Part shown: in pieces, positions 1 through 4,857 of the stretch | How positions within the stretch are numbered: position 1 is the stretch's first letter | Layout: the number at the start of each line of letters is the position of its first letter | DNA from: an uncultured Solirubrobacter sp. | Lineage (GTDB): Bacteria; Actinomycetota; Thermoleophilia; Solirubrobacterales; Solirubrobacteraceae | Assembly (NCBI GenBank): GCA_937871635.1 | Contig: CALMNS010000096.1 | Location: 1-9,530, forward strand | Reading direction: 5' to 3' | Length of the DNA: 9,530 nt | Translations under genes and position numbers: made by a program | The notes under the pieces: model-generated | Database searches by the model: none | Told to the model about the DNA's origin: nothing | The model's input: only the letters and a program-made list of their open reading frames with translations

Positions 1-455
1 GGGCGGGAGCGCGCGTGCTGTTCCTCTGCACGGGCAACAGCGCGCGCTCCCAGATGGCCGAGGCGCTGGCCGAGCGGCGGTCCGCCGGCGCGGTGCGCGC
101 GGCCAGCGCCGGCAGCCACCCCAAGCCGCTCCATCCCAACGCGGTGCGGGCGATGCGCGAGCGCGGGATCGAGCTCACGGGCCGCCGGTCGAAGCACCTC
201 GACGAGCTCAGGTGCCGGCGCTTCGACTACGTGATCAGCCTCTGCGACCGCGTGCGCGAGGTCTGTCCCGAGTTCCCCGGCACCCCGCAGGCGATCCACT
301 GGAGCGTCCGCGACCCGGCGCGCGAGCCGGGCAGCGACGAGGAGACCCTGCCGGCCTTCGAGCGCACCGCCGCCGAGCTCGAGACGCGCATCGGCTTCTG
401 GCTCGAGGCGATCGCATCCACCACCGACGCTCAGGAGGTCATCGAGCATGCCTGA
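1..455 (+). CDS. arsC: Arsenate reductase, thioredoxin-coupled (low-molecular-weight phosphatase fold), 5' partial
   Basis: This cytoplasmic enzyme would reduce arsenate to arsenite, using a cysteine relay recharged by thioredoxin. The P-loop CTGNSARS lies at nt 27-50 and fits the CX5R phosphatase loop. Counting the GTG at nt 15 as residue 1, the loop cysteine is C5, two further cysteines are C77 and C84 (LCDRVREVC), and the general acid is D100 in RDPA. The offsets C5 to C77 to C84 (72 and 79 residues) equal those of the classical pI258 ArsC triad (C10, C82, C89), which favours arsenate reductase over a plain tyrosine phosphatase. The frame is open to the window edge, and relatives have a few residues before the LFLCTGN strand, so the true start is probably upstream; an ArsR-ArsC fusion cannot be excluded. 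The stop overlaps the next gene by 8 nt, implying one transcript. The family call is firm; the substrate is inferred. Confidence 0.85.
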   Translation, partial: AGARVLFLCTGNSARSQMAEALAERRSAGAVRAASAGSHPKPLHPNAVRAMRERGIELTGRRSKHLDELRCRRFDYVISLCDRVREVCPEFPGTPQAIHWSVRDPAREPGSDEETLPAFERTAAELETRIGFWLEAIASTTDAQEVIEHA

Positions 456-829
456 AGAGCTCGTCAATGTCCGCTACATGGTCGACGACGTCGACACGGC
501 CGTCGCCTTCTACACCACCCACTTCGGCTTCGAGCTGCGCTCCAGCGCCGCTCCCGCGTTCGCCGACGTCACCCGGGGCCGGCTGCGCCTCCTGCTGAGC
601 GGCCCCGCCAGCTCAGCCGGACGGCCGATGCCCGACGGGCGCACGCCCCAGCCCGGCGGCTGGAACCGCATCCACCTGATCGTCGACGACCTCACCGGCG
701 ACGTCGAGCGGCTGCGCGCCGCGGGGCTGCGCCTTCCGCAACGACATCGTCAGCGGCCCGGGCGGCCGGCAGATCCTGATCGACGACCCCGCCGGCAACC
801 CGATCGAGCTCTTCCAATCCGCCGCCTAA
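448..829 (+). pseudogene. VOC (glyoxalase/bleomycin-resistance fold) protein, broken by a 1-nt frameshift
   Basis: The ATG at 448 lies inside the end of arsC (8-nt overlap), so the two are probably co-translated. The N-terminal part (MVDDVDTAVAFYTTHFGFEL) is a typical first VOC module, and NRIHLIVDDL begins the second. At nt 732-733 one extra C shifts the frame. Dropping it gives GLRFRNDIVSGPGG, then ILIDDPAGNPIELF and a TAA at 827-829, a 126-residue protein of normal family length. H76 and E120 of the repaired protein sit where metal ligands are usual. Read literally, the ORF instead runs on to 1062 as arginine-rich sequence with no resemblance to the family. The shift may be a real mutation or a base-calling error. 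There is no cysteine, which argues against ArsI (the C-As lyase of ars operons). The substrate is unknown; antibiotic or aldehyde detoxification and dioxygenase roles all occur in this fold. Confidence 0.8.
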
Positions 830-834
830 CCCGT

Positions 835-871
835 ACGCGCCGACGCATGAAAAGTGCGGGTCGGAGCGCGT
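835..871 (+). terminator. Bulged hairpin after the arsC-VOC pair
   Basis: ACGCGC (835-840) pairs with GCGCGT (866-871), CGAC (841-844) with GTCG (860-863), and GCAT (845-848) with GTGC (854-857), around the loop GAAAA. Two 2-nt bulges (858-859 and 864-865) interrupt the 3' arm. It starts 6 nt after the repaired VOC stop. There is no T-run, as is common in high-GC actinobacteria, so a terminator role is inferred from shape and position. Confidence 0.45.
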
Positions 872-881
872 TAAGTGACGG

Positions 882-1181
882 ATGCCGCCGCTTTGCGCTC
901 AGTGCTCGACCGATGCGCCGCCTGCTCGCGGGCGATGCTCACGATGCGGCACGCTGCGCGACGTCTCGGCCGTCCGACGTCAGGAACGCCGGATCGCGAT
1001 GCTCGCGGCGCTCGGCGACCACTGGTACGAGTGGATCGGGGAGGGCATCGGCATCGTCCTGATCGGTCTGGTCGTCGCGGGCTCGTTGCCGGTCTGGACG
1101 CTGGCGCTCGCGTTGCTCGTCCTACTTCGCCCGCTTTCCCGCCTGACAATGGTTGCCGCTCGCGCCGCTCTGGACGCTTGA
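882..1181 (+). CDS. Small zinc-ribbon membrane protein (hypothetical)
   Basis: This is a 99-residue protein of unrecognised family. Its N-terminus holds two CxxC knuckles (C5/C8 in CAQC and C19/C22 in CSRC), a likely structural zinc ribbon. A basic stretch follows (VRRQERR, about residues 31-37). The second half is hydrophobic, with two probable membrane helices: IGIVLIGLVVAG (about residues 56-69) and VWTLALALLVLL (about 71-84). Third codon positions are strongly G/C through the middle and end, which supports real coding. The ATG at 882 is the first that keeps the whole ribbon. No clear Shine-Dalgarno sequence is seen, so initiation could be leaderless or weak. The frameshifted VOC frame reads through this region, but that frame gives low-complexity arginine-rich sequence and is not believed. 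Short ribbon-plus-helices proteins are often of unknown function; none is claimed here. Confidence 0.55.
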   Translation: MPPLCAQCSTDAPPARGRCSRCGTLRDVSAVRRQERRIAMLAALGDHWYEWIGEGIGIVLIGLVVAGSLPVWTLALALLVLLRPLSRLTMVAARAALDA

Positions 1182-1311
1182 GCAACCTTGCCAGGCCTCC
1201 CTCGACGTCGCAGGCGTGCTCGTCGTGGCCACCGGCGCCGCGAACATCGTCATGATCCGCCAAGGACGCAACCCATGGTGGACTCGGGGCAGCTGGGACC
1301 CCAAGCGCTAA
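1153..1311 (+). CDS. Possible small single-helix membrane protein with an NPWW tail
   Basis: This is an open frame of up to 52 residues, starting at TTG 1153 and overlapping the previous gene by 29 nt. A shorter version starts at GTG 1216. The readable core is LDVAGVLVVATGAANIVMIR, a probable membrane helix, followed by QGRNPWWTRGSWDPKR and a TAA. From 1201 to the stop about 31 of 36 sense codons end in G or C, and the aromatic, basic tail looks like a real membrane-interface C-terminus rather than a shadow frame. No Shine-Dalgarno sequence was found for either start. It lies directly downstream of the zinc-ribbon membrane protein, so the two may be a pair. I do not recognise the family. Confidence 0.35.
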   Translation: MPLAPLWTLEQPCQASLDVAGVLVVATGAANIVMIRQGRNPWWTRGSWDPKR

Positions 1312-1315
1312 GCCG

Positions 1316-1353
1316 ACGCCGGCCCCTCGTCCACGATGGCCGCTCCCCGGCGT
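1316..1353. terminator. Weak inverted repeat between converging small genes
   Basis: ACGCCGG (1316-1322) is the reverse complement of CCGGCGT (1347-1353), with a 24-nt loop. It lies 5 nt after the stop of the NPWW ORF and between it and the minus-strand ORF ending at 1438. A second short pair, TGATC (1353-1357) and GATCA (1367-1371), abuts it. A role as a bidirectional terminator is possible, but the stem is short. The rest of 1312-1437 shows no confident gene. Confidence 0.25.
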
Positions 1354-1437
1354 GATCAGTCGCGAGGATCAATCCGGAACAGCGCCCGCCAGTCGGGGTC
1401 GATCCGTTGAAGGTCCGCAACTACCTGCGCGTTGCTC

Positions 1438-1686
1438 CTAGTCAAGCGAGTAGGGACCGTCGCCACCGCCGCCTGGCTCACGGCTACCCATGAGCCCGCG
1501 GGGCTGACGGGCCGACCGGGGACGCTCCGCTTGCCCGACTTCTTCGGGCGTCGCGTCCGGCGCGCGTCCGTCCCCCAGATGCCTCCTGCTGGACAGGGCG
1601 CCCGTCCGCCGAGGCCAGTGCATCCAGCACAACAACGCGACGGCGCCCACACAAATCGCGATGGCGACGACGAGGCCGACAGACAT
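1438..1686 (-). CDS. Possible small membrane-anchored protein (hypothetical)
   Basis: On the minus strand the ATG at 1686-1684 opens an 82-residue frame. It begins with a clean hydrophobic segment, VGLVVAIAICVGAVALLC (about residues 3-20), then WMHWPRR, the usual tryptophan and positive residues at the end of a membrane helix. The remainder is hydrophilic and probably disordered, with acidic, arginine and glycine-rich parts, ending GGGGDGPYSLD. Third positions are mostly G/C. A GGA two bases before the ATG is at best a poor ribosome site. The anchor-plus-tail layout is common in small actinobacterial membrane proteins, but I recognise no family. A second minus-strand frame just downstream ends at 1356 in a sequence (ADLQRIDPDWRALFRIDPRD) that also looks protein-like, so the gene may once have been longer and frameshifted. 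No function is claimed. Confidence 0.35.
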   Translation of the reverse strand: MSVGLVVAIAICVGAVALLCWMHWPRRTGALSSRRHLGDGRAPDATPEEVGQAERPRSARQPRGLMGSREPGGGGDGPYSLD

Positions 1687-1769
1687 GATCCAAGCGTAAT
1701 AGGCGCGGACGGGCCGGCGGTTCTGGGCGGCGACTACGGTTGCTCCCCTAGGGACCCCTTGGTCAGCGG

Positions 1770-1916
1770 ATGAAAGTGGTGCTCCTCGAACTCATTGCCC
1801 AAGCCCTAGTGCTGGCCGGACGCGGGCCTAGGTGGCTCGTCATCCCGGTCGTTCTTGCGCTCGTCATCGAGACGGCCTTCGGAGCGGTGTACGGACTTGT
1901 CGTTCTAATCCACTGA
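1770..1916 (+). CDS. 48-residue hydrophobic membrane protein (hypothetical)
   Basis: This is a complete short frame from ATG 1770 to TGA 1914-1916. The protein opens MKVVLLELIAQALVLAGRG, an amphipathic or membrane-skimming helix, then PRWLVIPVVLALVI and TAFGAVYGLVVLIH, enough for one long or two short membrane helices. The pattern of a short N-terminal helix, a basic Gly-Pro-Arg-Trp hinge and a C-terminal hydrophobic run is coherent over the full length, which is unlikely for a random frame. No Shine-Dalgarno sequence is obvious (AGCG just before the ATG). A 14-bp palindrome follows the stop by 2 nt. Some small families such as DUF5989 have a similar layout, but the sequence match is not good enough to name it. 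On the opposite strand an ORF spans 1763-2116, but it has no helix or motif and is taken as a shadow. Confidence 0.45.
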   Translation: MKVVLLELIAQALVLAGRGPRWLVIPVVLALVIETAFGAVYGLVVLIH

Positions 1917-1918
1917 CC

Positions 1919-1932
1919 GCGACCGCGGTCGC
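1919..1932. repeat. 14-bp perfect palindrome GCGACCGCGGTCGC
   Basis: The 14 bases are identical on both strands. The palindrome starts 2 nt after the stop of the 48-residue ORF. As RNA it could fold with a 5-bp stem and 4-nt loop (short terminator); as DNA it could be a protein site. The remaining spacer up to 2089 holds only a doubtful GTG-started frame at 1938-2132 and the candidate promoter described separately. Confidence 0.4.
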
Positions 1933-2054
1933 CGCGGGTGGCGGAATCATGGGAGCCGAAGGCCGATCCGGTCGAGGCGGCCACCGGGCGGCGGGTTGTG
2001 CTGACTACGGCGAGCGAGTCGGGTCGGACCGCCACGAACGAAGCTCCCGGGGGC

Positions 2055-2083
2055 TTGCCACCGGCGAGCGCCGAGCGTACGGT
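2055..2083 (+). promoter_or_regulatory. Candidate sigma-70-type promoter, possibly for a leaderless transcript
   Basis: TTGCCA (2055-2060) matches five of six bases of TTGACA. After 17 nt comes TACGGT (2078-2083), which fits the loose TANNNT -10 box of actinobacteria. The ATG of the molybdoenzyme remnant is at 2090, about where transcription would begin, so the mRNA could be leaderless; no Shine-Dalgarno sequence precedes that ATG. The spacing is good but this is one match by eye. Confidence 0.35.
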
Positions 2084-2089
2084 CAGCGC

Positions 2090-2335
2090 ATGCCTCCCGT
2101 CAGCCGCGGCTTCCACCGGCGACGTGCGGTGAAGGCCGCCGCGTGGCGGATCGCACCCGGCCAGTTCCTGACCGACGACTTCCCGGTCCTGTCGGCCGGC
2201 CCGACGCCGCGAACGCCGTTCGACGAGTGGTCCCTGGCGATCGACGGCGCCGTCGACGGCACGCGACGCTGGTCGTATGTCGGCTCCTACAACGACGGCG
2301 ATCCGTGGCGGAAACCGCGGTACCGGGGCGACTGA
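2090..2335 (+). pseudogene. Sulfite-oxidase-like molybdopterin oxidoreductase, internally deleted in frame
   Basis: This 81-residue frame consists of the two ends of a protein that is normally about 200 residues. Residues 1-62 (SRGFHRRR, then PGQFLTDDFPVLSAGPTPRT, then FDEWSLAIDGAVDGTRRWS) match the N-terminus of actinobacterial sulfite-oxidase-like (YedY/MsrP-related) oxidoreductases. Residues 63-81 (YVGSYNDGDPWRKPRYRGD) match their usual C-terminus, typically a GYHNYGDPWREQRYWGD-like ending. The molybdopterin-binding core between them, including the cysteine that ligates molybdenum, is missing; roughly 110-130 residues are lost. The join lies near nt 2270-2278 and keeps the reading frame, the start and the stop. 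The flavin reductase and zinc-ribbon partners remain downstream. No molybdenum catalysis is possible from this product. It could be a decayed gene, a retained microprotein or an assembly collapse. The family comparison is from memory, not an alignment. Confidence 0.75.
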
Positions 2336-3057
2336 GGCGCCTGCCGTGGCTGACCGCCACGGTGCGTCACGTCGTCGCGGAGACGGCCCGGGCGCGGACC
2401 ATCGCGCTCGGCGTCGAGGGATGGAGCGGCCACCGCGCGGGTCACCACCTCGACGTGCGGCTCACCGCGGAGGATGGCTACCAGGCCGAGCGCTCCTACT
2501 CGATCGCCTCCGCGCCGGAGGACGATCTCCTGGCGATCACCGTCGAGCTGGTCGACGACGGCGAGGTCTCGCCCTACCTCGCCGGCGCGCTCGAGCCCGG
2601 CGACACGTTCGAGATCCGCGGCCCGATCGGCGGGTACTTCACCTGGTCGGCCGACGAGCCCGGGCCGCTCCTGCTCGTCGCCGGCGGCGCCGGGCTGGTG
2701 CCGCTGATGTCGATGCTCCGTCACCGCGCCGCCCGCGGCGCCGCGGTCCCGGCGCACCTGCTCGTCTCCGCCCGCTCGCCCGACGACGTCCTCTACCGAG
2801 ACGAGCTGCCGGCGCTCGAGCCGCGGGAGGGCCTGCGGATCGCGCACACGTACACGCGCGAGCCGCCGCCCGGGTGGACGGGCTGGCGCGGACGCGTCGA
2901 CGCCGCGATGCTCGCCGACGTCTCGCCCGGACGGGATGCACGCTGCTTCGTCTGCGGGCCGACGCCGTTCGTCGAGATCGTCAACGACCTCCTCGTCGCG
3001 GCCGGGCACGACCCGCGCGAAGTCCGTGCCGAGCGTTTCGGGCCGACAGGAGGATGA
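2305..3057 (+). CDS. FAD/NAD(P)-binding oxidoreductase (ferredoxin reductase-like, no iron-sulfur domain)
   Basis: This soluble flavin reductase passes electrons between NAD(P)H and a partner. With the GTG at 2305 it is 250 residues. The flavin domain (about 16-115) contains RSYSIAS (63-69), the Arg-x-Tyr-Ser FAD motif, and GPIGGYF. The nucleotide domain (about 120-245) opens LLLVAGGAGLVPLMSML (122-138) and ends with CFVCGPTPFV (214-223). The protein stops at RAERFGPTGG with no C-terminal 2Fe-2S domain. The frame is open upstream to 2143, but that part is arginine-rich shadow. GTG 2305 overlaps the molybdoenzyme remnant by 31 nt; GTG 2362 is an alternative, and neither has a strong ribosome site, so coupling to the upstream frame is likely. 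In related genomes this protein sits next to an intact sulfite-oxidase-like gene and is assumed to be its electron partner. Here that partner has collapsed, so the present acceptor is unknown. Confidence 0.9.
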   Translation: MAETAVPGRLRRLPWLTATVRHVVAETARARTIALGVEGWSGHRAGHHLDVRLTAEDGYQAERSYSIASAPEDDLLAITVELVDDGEVSPYLAGALEPGDTFEIRGPIGGYFTWSADEPGPLLLVAGGAGLVPLMSMLRHRAARGAAVPAHLLVSARSPDDVLYRDELPALEPREGLRIAHTYTREPPPGWTGWRGRVDAAMLADVSPGRDARCFVCGPTPFVEIVNDLLVAAGHDPREVRAERFGPTGG

Positions 3058-3059
3058 CG

Positions 3060-3311
3060 ATGGACGAGCAGCACCTCGACGGCAACGGGATCGCCGGCCT
3101 GCTCGGCGAGATCGCCGCGGCGGAGATGACCACGGTCCTGCGCACCTGCCAGTCGTGCGGGAACCGCCGGGCGATCGGCGAGCACCGCGCCTACCACTCG
3201 GCCGGCGTCGTCCTGCGATGCCCGGCCTGCGACGACGTCGCCCTCGTCATCGGCGTGCAGGAGCAGCAGCTCGTCGTCGCCTGGTACGGGACCTACGAGA
3301 TCGGCCGCTGA
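3060..3311 (+). CDS. DUF6510-type zinc-ribbon protein
   Basis: This 83-residue protein has two CxxC pairs, C30/C33 (TCQSCGN) and C54/C57 (RCPACDD), forming a probable zinc ribbon. It begins LDGNGIAGLLGEIAAAEMTT, the conserved opening of the DUF6510 family as I remember it. Relatives are encoded beside sulfite-oxidase-like proteins and their flavin reductases, which is the setting here. The start is fixed by AGGAGG at 3048-3053, 6 nt before ATG 3060. An in-frame ATG at 3054 overlaps the reductase stop, but it would touch the Shine-Dalgarno sequence. The role is unknown; a small redox, assembly or regulatory partner is plausible from context only. Confidence 0.8.
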   Translation: MDEQHLDGNGIAGLLGEIAAAEMTTVLRTCQSCGNRRAIGEHRAYHSAGVVLRCPACDDVALVIGVQEQQLVVAWYGTYEIGR

Positions 3312-3326
3312 GGGCGGCCCTCCACC

Positions 3327-3911
3327 GTGCTCGGCGAGACCTTCGTAACGCTGCTCGTGATCATGGACCCGCTCGGGACGGTGCCGATCTTCCTCGGTCT
3401 CACCAGCCGCATGCCCGCGCGTGAACGCCAGCGAGCGGCGGTGCGCGCGGTGCTCGCCGCCGGCGTGCTGATCATCGGCTTCGCGCTGTTCGGCAAGCTC
3501 GTGCTCGACTACCTCGGGATCTCGGTCCAGAGCCTCTCGATCGCCGGCGGCCTGCTGCTCCTGCTCGTGGCGCTCGACATGCTGCGGGGCATCGACTCCG
3601 CGGGCGGCGAGGAGGACGACGTCGCGCTGGTGCCGCTCGCCACCCCGCTGGTCGCCGGCCCCGGCGCCATCGCGACCGTGATCGTGCTCGCCGGCCGGAA
3701 TCCCGGCGCCGGGGAGCGGGCCGCGATCATCGCCGGGATCCTCGCGGCGCTGCTCGTGCTCGCGGCCTGCCTGCTGTTCGCGGAGCGCCTCGCGCGGTGG
3801 TTCCGGCCCGTATGGCTGAACTTCCTCACCCGCGTCTTCGGCCTCCTGCTCGCGGCCATCGCCGTCCAGCTCGTGATCGACGGCATCCGGCCACTGGTCC
3901 GAGGCGCCTGA
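3327..3911 (+). CDS. MarC-family integral membrane protein
   Basis: This is a 194-residue inner-membrane protein with about six hydrophobic segments (near 3-25, 40-60, 66-87, 105-122, 132-152 and 166-186). The signature IMDPLGTVPIFLGLT lies at 12-26, and PLATPLVAGPGAIATVI (103-119) and TRVFGLLLAAIAVQLV (168-183) are further hallmarks of the MarC/YhgN family. Length agrees with the family, usually about 200 residues. The start is GTG 3327, 15 nt after the zinc-ribbon stop in the same frame, with no strong ribosome site, so it probably relies on the same transcript. E. coli MarC was once linked to multiple antibiotic resistance but that role was not upheld; some members have been proposed as amino-acid exporters. 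The substrate here is unknown, and its place after the redox cluster may be incidental. Confidence 0.9.
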   Translation: MLGETFVTLLVIMDPLGTVPIFLGLTSRMPARERQRAAVRAVLAAGVLIIGFALFGKLVLDYLGISVQSLSIAGGLLLLLVALDMLRGIDSAGGEEDDVALVPLATPLVAGPGAIATVIVLAGRNPGAGERAAIIAGILAALLVLAACLLFAERLARWFRPVWLNFLTRVFGLLLAAIAVQLVIDGIRPLVRGA

Positions 3912-3928
3912 GGTCTGGATCACCGCCG

Positions 3929-3965
3929 GGTTCCCGGAGAGGACCCCGGAGCTCCGCCGGGAACC
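3929..3965 (+). terminator. Inverted repeat after the MarC gene
   Basis: GGTTCCCGG (3929-3937) is the exact reverse complement of CCGGGAACC (3957-3965). The 19-nt loop contains a second palindrome, CGGAGCTCCG (3947-3956). It begins 18 nt after the MarC stop. There is no T-run. This is a reasonable intrinsic-terminator-like structure for the end of the redox operon. Confidence 0.45.
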
Positions 3966-3987
3966 GTCGGACGACGGCCGGTTCGTC

Positions 3988-4016
3988 TTGCGCTCGGAGA
4001 GCAGCGGTTGTACCGT
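3988..4016 (+). promoter_or_regulatory. Weak candidate promoter for the DUF4287-VOC pair
   Basis: TTGCGC (3988-3993) and TACCGT (4011-4016) are 17 nt apart, an acceptable -35/-10 pair by loose actinobacterial rules. It would leave a leader of about 160 nt before ATG 4186. That leader (4020-4170) has no recognised riboswitch; an arginine-rich frame runs through it in phase with the next gene but looks non-coding. One match by eye, low weight. Confidence 0.2.
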
Positions 4017-4185
4017 CCGCCGCGGGCGTCGTCTCGCGCCCAACCTCCGATTCCGGCGCTCACGCCGTCGGCTCAGCGGAGGCAAAGGGGGCCATGAGCC
4101 GTCGGGACGCCGGTCGAAGGTCGCCCTTTTCCGGCGGGGCGCTGCGAGCGTGAGTTGCAGGGCCGCCGCCTCGAGAGGAGCACCG

Positions 4186-4857
4186 ATGACCAGGCAGAGA
4201 TCGTTCAAGCGCATCGTCCGGGCCCGGATGGAGAAGACGGGCGAGAGCTACACGGCGGCGCGCTCCGCGCTGCTGAGGGCGGACGACAGCGGCACGGAGC
4301 CCAAGGCCGTGCCGCGGCTCGCCACCTCCGACGCGACCATCCGCGAGCGGACCGGGCGGGGCTGGGAGGAGTGGTTCGACCTGCTCGACGAGTGGGGCGC
4401 GGCCGAGCGTTCGCACCGTGAGATCGCCCGCCACGTCGCCGGCCTGCTGGAGATCGAGCCCCTGGCTTGGAACGCGCAGGCCGTGACCGGCAGCTACGAG
4501 CGCGCTCGCGGGCTGCGCGAGGTCGGCGAGCACGCCGACGGCTTCAGGATCACGACCTCGAAGACCGTCGGCGTCCCGGTGGACGTCCTCTACGACGCGT
4601 TCGTCGACGAGGACCAGCGCCGGCGCTGGCTCCCCGACGCCGACCTGCACGAGCGCACCGCCACCCGGCCGAAGTCCGCCCGCTTCAACTGGGACGACGA
4701 CGGAACCCGGGTCCACGTCACGTTCGTGGACAAGGGCGACGGTCGGGCCGTCGCGGCCCTCTCGCACGAGCGCCTGGCCGACGCGACCGAGGCCGAGCGG
4801 ATGAAGGCCTACTGGCGCGGGCGCGTGGCGACGCTCAAGGAGGTGCTGGAGGGATGA
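4186..4857 (+). CDS. DUF4287 plus SRPBCC (AHSA1-like) two-domain protein
   Basis: This 223-residue cytoplasmic protein has three parts. Residues 1-30 (RQRSFKRIVRARMEKTGESY) are basic and helical, typical of proteins in this group. Residues about 47-115 form a DUF4287 helical domain, with WEEWFDLLDEWGAAERSHRE and a SYERARGLRE end. Residues about 118-222 look like an SRPBCC/AHSA1 hydrophobic-pocket domain, with VPVDVLYDAFVDEDQRRRWL and a closing MKAYWRGRVATLKEVL. SRPBCC folds bind hydrophobic ligands or act as co-chaperone-like domains, but the ligand is unknown. ATG 4186 is supported by GAGAGGAG at 4173-4180. The frame continues upstream to 3988 without family resemblance. The stop overlaps the next ATG in an ATGA, so the VOC protein is made in step with it, suggesting related jobs in small-molecule handling or stress. 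Confidence 0.85.
   Translation: MTRQRSFKRIVRARMEKTGESYTAARSALLRADDSGTEPKAVPRLATSDATIRERTGRGWEEWFDLLDEWGAAERSHREIARHVAGLLEIEPLAWNAQAVTGSYERARGLREVGEHADGFRITTSKTVGVPVDVLYDAFVDEDQRRRWLPDADLHERTATRPKSARFNWDDDGTRVHVTFVDKGDGRAVAALSHERLADATEAERMKAYWRGRVATLKEVLEG

Noticed and set aside
448..829. ArsI (C-As lyase) identity for the first VOC protein
   Set aside because: ArsI uses a cysteine pair, and the repaired protein has no cysteine at all.
448..1062. 204-residue reading of the first VOC gene as one long ORF
   Set aside because: After nt 733 it becomes arginine-rich with no family resemblance, while the neighbouring frame supplies the missing VOC C-terminus.
1763..2116. 117-residue minus-strand ORF
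   Set aside because: No helix or motif, while the plus strand holds a coherent membrane microprotein in the same place.
1938..2132. 64-residue GTG-started plus-strand ORF
   Set aside because: Its composition is plausible, but there is no ribosome site or recognisable motif, and it runs into the start of the better supported molybdoenzyme frame.
2143..2304. N-terminal extension of the FAD oxidoreductase
   Set aside because: It overlaps the molybdoenzyme frame, which has the real family match; the extension is arginine-rich.
3988..4185. N-terminal extension of the DUF4287-SRPBCC protein
   Set aside because: The extra 66 residues are arginine-rich without homology, and a good ribosome site precedes ATG 4186.
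2793..4214. 473-residue minus-strand ORF
   Set aside because: It is antisense to the reductase, DUF6510 and MarC genes, is low in complexity (E, R, H, D, G rich) and has no motif; a typical shadow in high-GC DNA.
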